Origin: Luteimonas salinisoli
GTDB taxonomy: Bacteria; Pseudomonadota; Gammaproteobacteria; Xanthomonadales; Xanthomonadaceae
Length of the DNA stretch: 38,188 bases
Direction: 5' to 3'
Assembly (NCBI RefSeq): GCF_013425525.1
Contig: NZ_JACCKA010000077.1
Span: forward strand, 1 to 38,188
Both the position numbers and the translations under genes were made by a program. Each line of letters starts with the position of its first letter. The stretch's first letter is position 1. The notes below the pieces were generated by a model. That model was given only the letters and a program-made list of their open reading frames with translations, did not search any database and had not been told where the DNA came from. Of this stretch, positions 25,399-33,551 are shown piece by piece.

Positions 25399-26202
25399 AT
25401 GGGACGAGACGGGATACTGATCGACGGGATACTGATCGACATCTGGCGAAAACCAGAGCCGCGCCTGGTCTTCTCCTCGAAATGGAAAGCCGTACGCCTG
25501 GTCCCCGAGACGAAAGCCCCTTACCTGGTGGTTCCGGCGGACAAGACCCAGCCGGTACATGCCGCTCCGCAAGCCGGCAAGAGGCTGCGGCGGGCCGATG
25601 CCGAAGCGCTCGAATACGACAACTCCCTCCCGCCGACCTTCAAATGGCTGCTTGCCGGCGGGGGCCTGTCGGCCCTGGCCTTGGCGCTCGTTGGAGTGCT
25701 GCCAGCGGCGCTTTCGCCGCCAGCGGGACCGCCGCGCGTATTCGAATCTCTTTGCTTCATTCTGCTGAGCCTGTTGGGGTGGTGGTGCATTCGCGTAGCC
25801 TGCTTCGCGAAGCTCCAGTTTCCCGTGCTCTTCGATAGAAAGACCCGACAGGTCGTTTTCGCCAGGCCCCGCTGGCCGCGGTTTTCGAGGCCATGGGAGC
25901 TTCACAGGCAGCCAGATCGCAGGACATACCGCTGGGAGAGCACGGAGGCCCGCCTGTACTACGTGCAAAGCTCAGCCCACTCGGAGTTCGGCTCGGTGGA
26001 CTACGAGTCCTACGAGTTCTACCTGCTTTGGGGGGACGAGCAGGAGCCAACCCTGGTGCGGGAAATCCTTCTGTTCCGATTGGGCGACGGGAACCAGCAC
26101 CTGGCCCTCGCTGGCTGGGAGCACATCCGCCGCTTCATGGAAGACAGCGGAGCGCATGGCCGCCCGATCGAGAACGCAAGGCCGGTCGCCACCGCCGGGT
26201 AG
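25399..26202 (+). CDS. Unrecognised protein with two membrane helices
   Basis: 267 residues. I do not recognise the family. Seen: an N-terminal domain of about 70 residues with RKPEPRLVFSSKWKAVRLVPE, two adjacent hydrophobic helices (about 77-100 and 108-130), then a cytoplasmic-type region (FDRKTRQVVFARPRWPRFSRPWEL, YYVQSSAHSEFGSVDYESYEFYLLWGDEQEP) with several Trp/Tyr residues. The first codons contain a direct 15-bp duplication (GGGATACTGATCGAC at 25410 and 25425) giving GILIDGILID. Base composition is lower in GC than neighbours, which could mean transfer. Stands alone between parB and the DUF885 gene. Confidence 0.65.
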   Translation: MGRDGILIDGILIDIWRKPEPRLVFSSKWKAVRLVPETKAPYLVVPADKTQPVHAAPQAGKRLRRADAEALEYDNSLPPTFKWLLAGGGLSALALALVGVLPAALSPPAGPPRVFESLCFILLSLLGWWCIRVACFAKLQFPVLFDRKTRQVVFARPRWPRFSRPWELHRQPDRRTYRWESTEARLYYVQSSAHSEFGSVDYESYEFYLLWGDEQEPTLVREILLFRLGDGNQHLALAGWEHIRRFMEDSGAHGRPIENARPVATAG

Positions 26203-26288
26203 GCATTGCACGGCCATGACCTGCGGCCGAAGGCGGTACGCGGCCGGGATGCGATGATGGCGGCCTGCCCCGGCCGAGGACCCGAGAC

Positions 26289-28079
26289 GTGAAGCGACTA
26301 CTGCCCGCCCTGCTGACCCTGCTGTTCCTGCTCGCCCCGGCCGCCTGGGCGCAGCCCGGCGACGCCGACGCCGCCTTCCACGCGATCCACGAGAAGGAGT
26401 GGGCCTGGCGCGAGGCCGAGTTCAGCCACGACGACGAGGACACCGTGGCCGCCGGCGACCGCCGCCTGACCGACGTCGGCGCCGAGGCGCAGGCGCGGCG
26501 GCTGCAGGTGTGGGAAGACGTGCTGCGGGAACTGGACGCCATCGACCCGGCGCAGCTGTCGCCGGAGAACCAGGTCAACCTGGCCGTCTACCGCCCGCAG
26601 ATCGAACACCTGGCCGCCAGCATCCGGGTGCGCGCCTACGAGATGCCGTTCAACTCGGACAGCTCGTTCTGGGCCAACCTCGGCTTCATGACCCGCCGGC
26701 CGTTCCGCAACGCCGACGACTACCGCGCCTACGCGGCGCGCCTGCGCGATGTGCCGCGCTATTTCGACCAGCACATCGCCAACATGCGCGCCGGGCTGGC
26801 GCGCGGCTTCAGCGTGCCGCGCGCGGTGCTGGACGGCCGCGACGTGTCGATCGCCGCGGTGGCGGAGCTGGAAGATCCCGAGCAGTCGAACTTCTGGACC
26901 CCGTACGCGCGCATGCCGGCTTCGATCCCCGCCGCCGAACAGGAGGCGCTGCGCGCCGAAGGGCGCGCCGCGATCGGCGAGGCGGTGGTTCCCGCTTTCG
27001 CCGGCCTGCTGACCTTCTTCCGCGACGAGTACGTGCCGCAGGCGCGCACCACGCTGGCCGCCGAGGCGATGCCCGGCGGCGAGGCGTTCTACCGCCAGCA
27101 GATCCGCGAGTACACGACGCTGGACCTGTCGCCTGAAGAGATCCACGCGATCGGCCTGGAGGAAGTGGCGCGCATCCGCACGGAGATGGACGAGGTGATC
27201 GAGCGGAGCGGTTTCGAAGGCGACTTCGAGGCCTTCCTGCGGTTCCTCCGCACCGATCCGCAGTTCTACGCCGAGACCCCGGAGGAGCTGCTGCGCCGCG
27301 CCGCCTGGATCGCCAAGCGCGTCGACGGCGAGATCGGCAAGTTCATCGGCACCCTGCCGCGCGGGCGCTTCACCATCATTCCGGTGCCGGACGACATCGC
27401 CCCGTACTGGACCGCCGGCCGCGGCGGCCGCGGCACCTACTGGCTGAACACCTACGACCTGCCCTCGCGGCCGCTGTACAACCTGCCGGCGCTGACCCTG
27501 CACGAAGCCGAACCCGGACATGCGCTGCAGGGCGCGCTGGTGGCCGAACGCGAGGACGAATGGCCCGGCTTCCGCCGCGAGTACATCTCCGCCTACGGCG
27601 AAGGCTGGGCGCTGTACACCGAGAAGCTCGGCCAGGAGATGGGCATCTACGAGACCCCCTACGAGGAGTTCGGCCGCCTGACCTACGAGATGTGGCGCGC
27701 CGCGCGCCTGGTGATCGACACCGGCGTGCACCACAAGGGCTGGAGCCGCGACCAGGCGCTGGCGTTCCTGCGCGACAACACCGCGCTGTCCGAGCACGAG
27801 GTCACCACCGAGGTCGACCGCTACATCTCCTGGCCGGCGCAGGCGCTGAGCTACAAGCTCGGCGAGATCGCCATCGTGCGCCTGCGCGAGGAAGCGGAAC
27901 GCGAACTGGGCCCGAAGTTCGACATCAAGGCCTTCCACGACGCGGTGCTGGCGCAGGGGGCGGTGCCGATCCCGGTGCTCGAATCGCAGATCCGCGCCTT
28001 CATCGCCGAGAGCAAGGCGGCCGCGAGCGACGCCGACGCGGAAGCCGGAGCGGCCAGCGAGCCCAAGCAGGCACCCTGA
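26289..28079 (+). CDS. DUF885-family metallopeptidase-like exported protein
   Basis: 596 residues. The signal peptide LLPALLTLLFLLAPAAWAQ is clear. The long helical protein contains the zinc-type motif HEAEPGH (H405, E406, H411), SAYGEGWALYTEKLGQEMGIYETPYEEFGRLTYEMWRAARLVIDTGVHHKGWSRDQAL and SWPAQALSYKLGEIAI, all standard for DUF885 proteins, which resemble M32/thermolysin-like peptidases in fold. It is probably periplasmic. Substrate unknown. The tail (SKAAASDADAEAGAASEPKQAP) is low complexity. A GC-rich hairpin follows the stop. Confidence 0.9.
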   Translation: MKRLLPALLTLLFLLAPAAWAQPGDADAAFHAIHEKEWAWREAEFSHDDEDTVAAGDRRLTDVGAEAQARRLQVWEDVLRELDAIDPAQLSPENQVNLAVYRPQIEHLAASIRVRAYEMPFNSDSSFWANLGFMTRRPFRNADDYRAYAARLRDVPRYFDQHIANMRAGLARGFSVPRAVLDGRDVSIAAVAELEDPEQSNFWTPYARMPASIPAAEQEALRAEGRAAIGEAVVPAFAGLLTFFRDEYVPQARTTLAAEAMPGGEAFYRQQIREYTTLDLSPEEIHAIGLEEVARIRTEMDEVIERSGFEGDFEAFLRFLRTDPQFYAETPEELLRRAAWIAKRVDGEIGKFIGTLPRGRFTIIPVPDDIAPYWTAGRGGRGTYWLNTYDLPSRPLYNLPALTLHEAEPGHALQGALVAEREDEWPGFRREYISAYGEGWALYTEKLGQEMGIYETPYEEFGRLTYEMWRAARLVIDTGVHHKGWSRDQALAFLRDNTALSEHEVTTEVDRYISWPAQALSYKLGEIAIVRLREEAERELGPKFDIKAFHDAVLAQGAVPIPVLESQIRAFIAESKAAASDADAEAGAASEPKQAP

Positions 28080-28098
28080 CGCGCTGGCGCCGCCCCGG

Positions 28099-28120
28099 AG
28101 GCGGGCGCCTCGCCCGCCTT
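28099..28120. terminator. Terminator-like hairpin after the DUF885 gene
   Basis: AGGCGGGCG-CCT-CGCCCGCCT is a perfect 9-bp stem 20 bases after the stop codon. Only two T residues follow, so intrinsic termination would be weak. Confidence 0.55.
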
Positions 28121-28441
28121 CCGCAACATCTCCAACTGCGACGACCCCGCCCTTTGGGCGGGACCTGCCTCCCGCGCCCTGGTTTGTCGCCGTGCTCTTC
28201 CACTGCCTCGGCGGCAGAGCGTGCTGGTGACAGGGTCCGTCGGCTTCCTTCAGCGCCGCGTCGACAAGACCGGGGGCCCAGCGCACCAGCGAGAGCATTC
28301 CGGGGGGCCGGAGAAGCTGTTCCGCGTGCGACGCGCAAGATTCGAAATCCCGACACACTTGTCACTCCCACCCGATGTCGCGCCGGTTCCATAGTCGCTC
28401 GTGGTATCTCCCGAACGCAGCCACCCTGGAGGAGCGAGACC
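28121..28441. other. Intergenic stretch without a supported gene
   Basis: Contains a CCCGCCC-TTT-GGGCGGG hairpin at about 28148-28164 and a plus-strand stretch around 28220-28250 that would translate as VLVTGSVGFLQ, resembling the start of an NAD-dependent epimerase but followed by no recognisable domain. It may be a decayed gene. The last 60 bp hold the leader of the DUF899 gene, with GGAGGAG before its ATG. Confidence 0.4.
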
Positions 28442-29176
28442 ATGACCACATCATCCGAGAATGGCGGAACCCGCGAACTGTCCGGAATGCGGACGCCGCC
28501 GGTCGTGCCGGCCAAGGAGTGGCAGGCCGCATGGGAAGCGTTGCACGTGAAGGAAAAGGCGCTCTCGCGGGCTCGCGACGCCCTCGCCGCCGAACGTCGG
28601 CGGATGCCCTGGCTCGCAGTCGAGAAGGATTACGCCTTTGAAGGACCCACTGGCAGGGTGGGCCTGCTCGACCTGTTCGCTGGCCACCGGCAGCTGATCG
28701 TCTATCGCGCTTTCATGGAGCCCGGCGTGGGGCGCTGGCCGGAGCGCGGCTGCATCGGTTGTTCCATGGTCGCCGATCAGGTCGCGCACCCGGCACATCT
28801 GGGCGCCCGCGATACCAGCCTGGCCTTCGTCTCGCGCGGATCGCAAGCCGACCTTCGGCGCCTGAGGGCGAAGATGGGCTGGGAACATATCCCGTGGTAC
28901 ACGCTGACGGACGACTTCGACGCCGACTTCGGCGTGGACGAATGGCACGGGACGAACGCGTTCATCCGCGACGGCGACCGCGTGTTCCGCACCGGCTTCA
29001 TCAACGGCCGTGGCGACGAGCAGATGGGAAATACCTGGAACTATCTCGACATCACGGCACTGGGCCGCCAGGAGTCGTGGGAAGACTCACCCGAGGGCTA
29101 TCCCCAGACCCCGCCGTACGAATGGTGGGTGTGGCACGACAACGCGGAAACGGATCCCGCCCGCGACGAGGATTGA
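28442..29176 (+). CDS. DUF899-family thioredoxin-like protein
   Basis: 244 residues; a strong GGAGGAG ribosome site fixes the ATG. Family marks are the N-terminal EWQAAWEALHVKEKALSRARDALAAERRRMPW, LLDLFAGHRQLIVYRAFMEPG, the thioredoxin-like GCIGCSM cysteine pair, and FRTGFINGRGDEQMGNTWNYLDITALGRQESWEDSPEGYPQTPPYEWWVWHD. DUF899 proteins are annotated as thioredoxin-fold and sometimes as dithiol-disulfide isomerase-like; the reaction is unproven. Convergent with the GFA-family gene. Confidence 0.9.
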   Translation: MTTSSENGGTRELSGMRTPPVVPAKEWQAAWEALHVKEKALSRARDALAAERRRMPWLAVEKDYAFEGPTGRVGLLDLFAGHRQLIVYRAFMEPGVGRWPERGCIGCSMVADQVAHPAHLGARDTSLAFVSRGSQADLRRLRAKMGWEHIPWYTLTDDFDADFGVDEWHGTNAFIRDGDRVFRTGFINGRGDEQMGNTWNYLDITALGRQESWEDSPEGYPQTPPYEWWVWHDNAETDPARDED

Positions 29177-29247
29177 ATCGAGCTGCCATGCCGCGGATCG
29201 GAAAGACGGAAGCCGCGACGCCGCGCCTCCGCCGGGCCGTGCCCCAT

Positions 29248-29278
29248 GCGTGGAGGCAGCCCCGGCCTCCCTCCACGC
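29248..29278. terminator. Possible bidirectional hairpin between convergent genes
   Basis: GCGTGGAGG (29248-29256) and CCTCCACGC (29270-29278) form a perfect 9-bp stem with a 13-nt loop, in the gap between the stop of the DUF899 gene and the stop of the GFA gene. No T run follows. Confidence 0.4.
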
Positions 29279-29356
29279 TACCGCCTCCTGCTGGCAGGCT
29301 GCGAACGCGCATCAACCACGACACCCCGGCAGCAGGTACACGCGGCGACCGCGGGC

Positions 29357-29758
29357 TCAATCGACGTGCTCCAGCGCCGCTTCGTCGGCGAACGCCACCC
29401 ACGGGTGCCGACGCCGCTCCCACACCGAGATCCATGGCGCCGGAAATCCAGGGTCGGCGAACGCACCGACCGGGACCGCGATCACGTCCGGCGCGTCGGC
29501 GAGGGTGTACCAGAGCGTGCTGCCGCAGGCGCCGCAAAACCGCTGCACGATGCGATTGCCGCTGTCGGCCTCGCACACGTACTCGACCGGCGCGCCGCCG
29601 CCGAACTCGACCCGCTCCCGCGGAAAGCGCGCCTGGGTCCCGAATGCGCTGCCGGTGCGCCGCTGGCAGGCCAGGCAGTGGCACACCGAGATCCGGACCG
29701 GATCCCCGTGGCAGGCAAGCTGCAGCCGGCCGCAGCGGCAGGTGGCGGTCCTGACCAT
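29357..29758 (-). CDS. GFA-family (glutathione-dependent formaldehyde-activating/CENP-V-like) zinc protein
   Basis: 133 residues from the ATG at 29758, preceded by GGAGAGG. The zinc-binding cysteines are in order: CRCG (C7, C9), VCHCLACQRRTGS and FCGACGSTLW. The rest (PVRISVCHCLACQ, PWISVWERRRHPWV) follows the GFA/CENP-V fold. Members bind two zinc ions; most have no proven activity, and formaldehyde chemistry should not be assumed. The gene is followed upstream (to its right) by the second 108-bp palindromic element. Confidence 0.92.
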   Translation of the reverse strand: MVRTATCRCGRLQLACHGDPVRISVCHCLACQRRTGSAFGTQARFPRERVEFGGGAPVEYVCEADSGNRIVQRFCGACGSTLWYTLADAPDVIAVPVGAFADPGFPAPWISVWERRRHPWVAFADEAALEHVD

Positions 29759-29809
29759 CGATCCTCTCCTGTGGAAAAGGCCCAGCCTACCGGGCCGGCA
29801 CCCGTTTCC

Positions 29810-29917
29810 GTAGGAGCGGCCCATGGCCGCGAAGGCCGGCGTGCTTGAATATGCCCGGAATCACCGCCAACCCGGCCGGAGCCACCCGCGGCCTTCGCGA
29901 CCATGGGCCGCTCCTAC
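29810..29917. repeat. 108-bp palindromic element, copy 2
   Basis: Begins GTAGGAGCGGCCCATGGCCG and ends GACCATGGGCCGCTCCTAC, the arms forming a near-perfect hairpin. The core shares CCCGGAATCACCGCC, CCGGAGCC and CCGCGGCCTT with copy 1 at 22363-22470. It is complete and better conserved than copy 1. It lies in the divergent region between the GFA gene and rpmB. Confidence 0.88.
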
Positions 29918-29964
29918 GAAGAGCCGGCCTGGCGCTCCGTGACGCGCCGCTGCTGGCCAACTGC

Positions 29965-29993
29965 TTGCGGCACAAGGGAAATCCCGGCACAAT
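29965..29993 (+). promoter_or_regulatory. rpmB-rpmG promoter (TTGCGG-N17-CACAAT)
   Basis: TTGCGG at 29965-29970 and CACAAT at 29988-29993 are 17 nt apart. The start would lie near 30000, giving a leader of about 165 nt before rpmB. Confidence 0.6.
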
Positions 29994-30166
29994 GCCCGGC
30001 TCGCTGTGTCCGGCCCGCCCGTTGCGGGGCCCGGCAACCGCCCGGAAGCGCGATCTCCGGCCGGCCCGCACGGCGGTTCCATGCCCGTATCGCGCCGCGG
30101 TGGCGACACCCCGGGGGCCGACGTTTCCCTGGCCAAGGGAGGCACAACCGATTTCTCGAGGTGCGT

Positions 30167-30403
30167 ATGTCCCGAGTATGCCAAGTGACCGGCAAGCGAA
30201 CGACGACCGGCAACAACGTCTCGCATGCCATGAACAAGACCCGCCGCCGTTTCCTCCCGAACCTGCACGAGCGCAGGTTCTGGGTTGCCAGCGAGAACCG
30301 CTGGGTGAAGCTGCGCGTTTCCACCAAGGCCCTGCGCACCATCGACAAGAACGGGATCGACTCCGTCCTCGCCGACCTCCGCGCACGCGGCGAAAAGATC
30401 TGA
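30167..30403 (+). CDS. rpmB: 50S ribosomal protein L28
   Basis: 78 residues, the standard length for this ribosomal protein. The start [11 protein letters not shown], then [24 protein letters not shown] and the end of about 20 residues ending RGEKI are unmistakable. L28 sits in the large subunit near the exit of the tRNA path. The gene forms an operon with rpmG, 13 bp downstream. GAGG lies 5 nt before the ATG. Confidence 0.98.
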   Translation: MSRVCQVTGKRTTTGNNVSHAMNKTRRRFLPNLHERRFWVASENRWVKLRVSTKALRTIDKNGIDSVLADLRARGEKI

Positions 30404-30416
30404 GGAGTACCGACCC

Positions 30417-30581
30417 ATGGCTTCCAAGCGCGACAAGATCCGCCTGATCTCCTCGGCCGGCACCGGTCATTTCTACACGACCGACAAGAACAAGAAGAAC
30501 ACCCCCGGCAAGATGGAAATCAAGAAATACGACCCGGTGGTGCGCAAGCACGTGCCGTACAAGGAAGGCAAGATCAAGTGA
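30417..30581 (+). CDS. rpmG: 50S ribosomal protein L33
   Basis: 54 residues: [20 protein letters not shown], then [20 protein letters not shown] and the end PYKEGKIK. This is the zinc-free (C-minus) type because the CxxC pairs of zinc-binding L33 proteins are absent. GAGGAG precedes the ATG, overlapping the rpmB end. A strong terminator follows. The gene is very short but the family match is certain. Confidence 0.98.
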   Translation: MASKRDKIRLISSAGTGHFYTTDKNKKNTPGKMEIKKYDPVVRKHVPYKEGKIK

Positions 30582-30606
30582 CGTGACGGCGCAAGCCCAC
30601 GCCCGG

Positions 30607-30633
30607 AAAAGCCCGCCGCAAGGCGGGCTTTTT
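30607..30633 (+). terminator. Rho-independent terminator of rpmB-rpmG
   Basis: AAAA-GCCCGCC-GCAA-GGCGGGC-TTTTT: a 7-bp GC stem (extended by A-T pairs), GNRA-type tetraloop and five T residues, 26 bp after the rpmG stop. Confidence 0.93.
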
Positions 30634-30644
30634 CTTTGCGTTCT

Positions 30645-30673
30645 TTGCACCCGCGGCATCTCCACCCCAGAAT
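30645..30673 (+). promoter_or_regulatory. Promoter of the leader ORF and cardiolipin synthase gene (TTGCAC-N17-CAGAAT)
   Basis: TTGCAC at 30645-30650 and CAGAAT at 30668-30673, 17 nt apart, just after the rpmG terminator. The predicted transcription start (about 30680-30682) coincides with the ATG of a 10-codon leader ORF. Confidence 0.5.
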
Positions 30674-30681
30674 CCGCCAGG

Positions 30682-30714
30682 ATGACAGCGATACCGCCCC
30701 CACCTGGCCCATGA
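30682..30714 (+). CDS. Possible 10-codon proline-rich leader peptide overlapping the cls start
   Basis: ATG at 30682 opens MTAIPPPPGP and stops with TGA at 30712-30714, overlapping the next start as ATGA. The ATG is 8 nt after a -10 element, so it would be at the very 5' end of the mRNA. The downstream gene has no ribosome site of its own, so it could depend on coupling. Four consecutive prolines followed by Gly-Pro are a known kind of ribosome-stalling sequence that needs EF-P. Purely a prediction. Confidence 0.35.
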   Translation: MTAIPPPPGP

Positions 30715-32129
30715 CCTGGGACCTCTCCCCCGGCGCCTGGCTGCTGGCCCTGGACTGGGCGATCCGCCTGGCCGCGCTGGCGTGGATCCCCAACCGCACC
30801 ACGCCGCCGGCCGCGCGCAGCTGGCTGCTGCTGGTGTTCTTCGTGCCGCTGCTCGGCTTGCCGCTGTATCTGCTGTTCGGCCATCCATGGCTGTCGCGCG
30901 AGCGCGTCCTGCGCCAGGCGCAGGCCTCGCAGGCGATCCGCGAAGGCCAGGCGCCGCAGGCCGCGCTGCGCTGGGATCCGCCGGAGCGTGGCGCCGTGAG
31001 CGAGATGGCACCGCTGGTCGAGCGCCTGGGCGACTTCATGCCGGTGCGCGGCAACGCAGTGGAACTGCTGGACGACTACGACGGCGCGCTGCGCACCCTG
31101 CTCGACGACATCGACCGCGCCGGCGCGCGCGTGCACCTGCTGTACTACCTGATGTTCGACGACGCCGTGGGCGACGCCGTGGTGGAGACCCTGGAGCGCG
31201 CCGCGGCGCGCGGCGTGGCGGTGCGCGTGCTGCTGGACGCGGTGGGCGCCAAGCGCGGCTTCCGCCGTTATGCCAAGCGCCTGCGCGCCGCCGGCATCGA
31301 GGTACACGACATGCTGCCCGGCGGCCTGCGCTGGCGCCGCAGCGGCCGCATGGACCTGCGCAACCACCGCAAGATCGCGGTGATCGACGACGACATCGCC
31401 CATGTGGGCTCGCAGAACCTGGCCGCCGCGGAATTCGTGCGCGGCCACCCCAACCGCGAGCTGGTGGCGCGGGTGCGCGGCCCGGTGGTGGCGCAGCTGG
31501 AGGCGGTGTTCGCCAGCGACTGGTACCTGGAGACCGGCGAAGTGCTGGACGTCTCGCCCACCCGCCCCACCCAGCCGGAGAACGTGGCCACCCAGCTGCT
31601 GGCCAGCGGCCCGGCCTACCCGTTCGACAACGCCCGCGACACCGTCAACGCGCTGATCCACCTGGCGCAGCGGCGGCTGGTGCTGACCACCCCGTACTTC
31701 GTGCCCGACGACGCGTTGCTGGCCGCGTTGCGCATCGCCGCCCTATCCGGCGTGGAGGTACAGCTGATCCTGTCCGCGCCCAACAACCAGCGCCTGACCG
31801 AGTGGGCGCAGCACTCCTACTACGACGGGCTGCTGGCCTGCGGCGTGCGCATCGCCCTGTACCGCCCGCACTTCCTGCACGCCAAGCACCTGAGCGTGGA
31901 CGACGACATCGCCCTGATCGGCTCGATCAACCTGGACATCCGCTCCTTCGCGCTCAACGCCGAGATCGGCCTGTTCTGCTACGACCGCGACGTGGTGGCG
32001 CGGATGCGCGAGATCGAGGCCGACTACCTGCGCGATGCCGAGCAACTCTCGCTGGACGCCTGGCGGGCGCGGCCGACCTGGCGGCGCAGCCTGGAAGGCG
32101 TGGCGCGGCTGGCGGACTCGTTCATGTAG
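30711..32129 (+). CDS. cls: Cardiolipin synthase-type phospholipase D family protein
   Basis: 472 residues. Two N-terminal membrane helices (about 9-27 and 37-56) are followed by two PLD domains with HKD motifs: H219-K221-D226 (NHRKIAVIDDDIAHVGSQN) and H390-K392-D397 (HAKHLSVDDDIALIGSINLD). Cardiolipin synthase makes cardiolipin from two phosphatidylglycerols, or from PG plus another donor depending on subtype. The second Asn/Ser residues after each HKD are conserved. The ATG at 30711 lacks a ribosome site and overlaps the stop of the leader ORF. Identity as ClsA- or ClsC-type is not settled. Confidence 0.9.
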   Translation: MTWDLSPGAWLLALDWAIRLAALAWIPNRTTPPAARSWLLLVFFVPLLGLPLYLLFGHPWLSRERVLRQAQASQAIREGQAPQAALRWDPPERGAVSEMAPLVERLGDFMPVRGNAVELLDDYDGALRTLLDDIDRAGARVHLLYYLMFDDAVGDAVVETLERAAARGVAVRVLLDAVGAKRGFRRYAKRLRAAGIEVHDMLPGGLRWRRSGRMDLRNHRKIAVIDDDIAHVGSQNLAAAEFVRGHPNRELVARVRGPVVAQLEAVFASDWYLETGEVLDVSPTRPTQPENVATQLLASGPAYPFDNARDTVNALIHLAQRRLVLTTPYFVPDDALLAALRIAALSGVEVQLILSAPNNQRLTEWAQHSYYDGLLACGVRIALYRPHFLHAKHLSVDDDIALIGSINLDIRSFALNAEIGLFCYDRDVVARMREIEADYLRDAEQLSLDAWRARPTWRRSLEGVARLADSFM

Positions 32130-32222
32130 GCGGCCTCCTACGCCCACCATGGAATTCCGCAACTGCGACACTTGTCATCCACTGCGCCACGCCGCACGAG
32201 CGGCCGGCAAGGAGCGACACGC

Positions 32223-33551
32223 ATGCAGATCCTGATCCTGACGCTCGGCTCGCATGGCGATGTGCAGCCCTATGTCGCGCTGGGCCGCGGGCTGCAGGCC
32301 GCCGGGCACGCCGTGAGCCTGTGCACCAGCGCGCACTTCGCCGGCTTCGTAGCGGAGCACGGGCTGGACTACCGCCACATGGACAACGGCTTCGTCGAGC
32401 TGATGGCATCGCTGGAAGGACGCGCCGCGCTCGAAGGCATGGGCAGCTTCTTCGGCGCGCTGAAGACCATGGCCACGCTGGTGCCGAAGGTGGGCCCGCT
32501 GCAGGTGCGCGTGCAGCAGGATGCCTGGCAGGCGGCACAGGACCTCCAGCCCGAGCTGATCCTGTTCCACCCCAAGATGGCCGGCGCCGTGGACATCGCC
32601 GATGCGCTGGGCGCCGCCGCGATCATGGCGCCGCTGTTTCCGCAGTACGTGCCGACTGCGGAGTTTCCCGCCGTGGGCCTGCCTGCGCTGCCGCTGGGCG
32701 CGCGCTACCACCGCGCCAGCTACCGGCTGGTGCACGCCATCGGCAACCGCGTGGGCCGCGGCCCGCTGCGCACCTGGCGCCGCGACAACGGCCTGGGGCC
32801 CAGGCCCGCTGCGCTGGGATTGTTCAACGATGCAAGCGACCGGCCGATCCCGGTGCTGCACGGCTACAGCCCCACGCTCAGCCCGCCGCCGCCGGACTGG
32901 CCGGAACATGCAACGGTGGCCGGCGCATGGACCCTGCCGCACGCCGCCGACTGGGCGCCGCCCGCGGAGTTGACCGCATTCCTGGCCGCCGGCCCGCCAC
33001 CGGTGTACGTGGGATTCGGCAGCATGGCCGGCCGCAACCCCGCGCGGGTGGCCACCATCGTGCTGGACGCGCTGCAGCGCGCCGGTCAACGCGGCCTGCT
33101 GGCCAGCGGCTGGGGCGGCCTGACTGCAGAGACGTTGCCCGAAGACGTGCTGGCCATCGGCCACGTTCCCCACGACTGGCTGTTCCCCCAGGTGGCCGCG
33201 GTGGTGCACCACGGCGGCGCCGGCAGCACCCACGCCGGCCTGCGCGCCGGCCGCCCCACCGTGGTCTGCCCGTTCTTCGGCGACCAGCCGTTCTGGGGCA
33301 GGCGGGTGCACGCGCTGGGCGCCGGGCCGGCGCCGATTCCGCAGCGGCGGTTGAGTGCGGAGCGGCTGACCGAGGCGATCGGGGCCGCGACCGGCGAGAC
33401 CGGAATCGTCGAAGCCGCGGCGACGGTTGGGCGACAGCTGCGGGCCGAGCGAGGGGTGGAGCAAGCCGTCACGTGGATCGAGGGCTGGATGGCCTCGCGT
33501 CGAGGCGCGTACGGTTCACGCCCACCGTCAAAGCAGCGCTTCGCCGGATAG
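32223..33551 (+). CDS. GT1-family (UGT/MGT-type) glycosyltransferase
   Basis: 442 residues with AGGAG before the ATG. The N-terminal domain starts ILILTLGSHGDVQPYVALGRGLQAAGH, the acceptor-binding half of sterol- and macrolide-type glucosyltransferases. The C-terminal sugar-nucleotide domain has YVGFGSMAGRNPARV and the donor-binding signature HHGGAGSTHAGLRAGRPTVVCPFFGDQPFWGRRV. The acceptor cannot be read; a lipid or secondary metabolite is typical. The C-terminal 20 residues (RRGAYGSRPPSKQRFAG) look unlike the family and may come from the adjacent variable DNA. Confidence 0.9.
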   Translation: MQILILTLGSHGDVQPYVALGRGLQAAGHAVSLCTSAHFAGFVAEHGLDYRHMDNGFVELMASLEGRAALEGMGSFFGALKTMATLVPKVGPLQVRVQQDAWQAAQDLQPELILFHPKMAGAVDIADALGAAAIMAPLFPQYVPTAEFPAVGLPALPLGARYHRASYRLVHAIGNRVGRGPLRTWRRDNGLGPRPAALGLFNDASDRPIPVLHGYSPTLSPPPPDWPEHATVAGAWTLPHAADWAPPAELTAFLAAGPPPVYVGFGSMAGRNPARVATIVLDALQRAGQRGLLASGWGGLTAETLPEDVLAIGHVPHDWLFPQVAAVVHHGGAGSTHAGLRAGRPTVVCPFFGDQPFWGRRVHALGAGPAPIPQRRLSAERLTEAIGAATGETGIVEAAATVGRQLRAERGVEQAVTWIEGWMASRRGAYGSRPPSKQRFAG

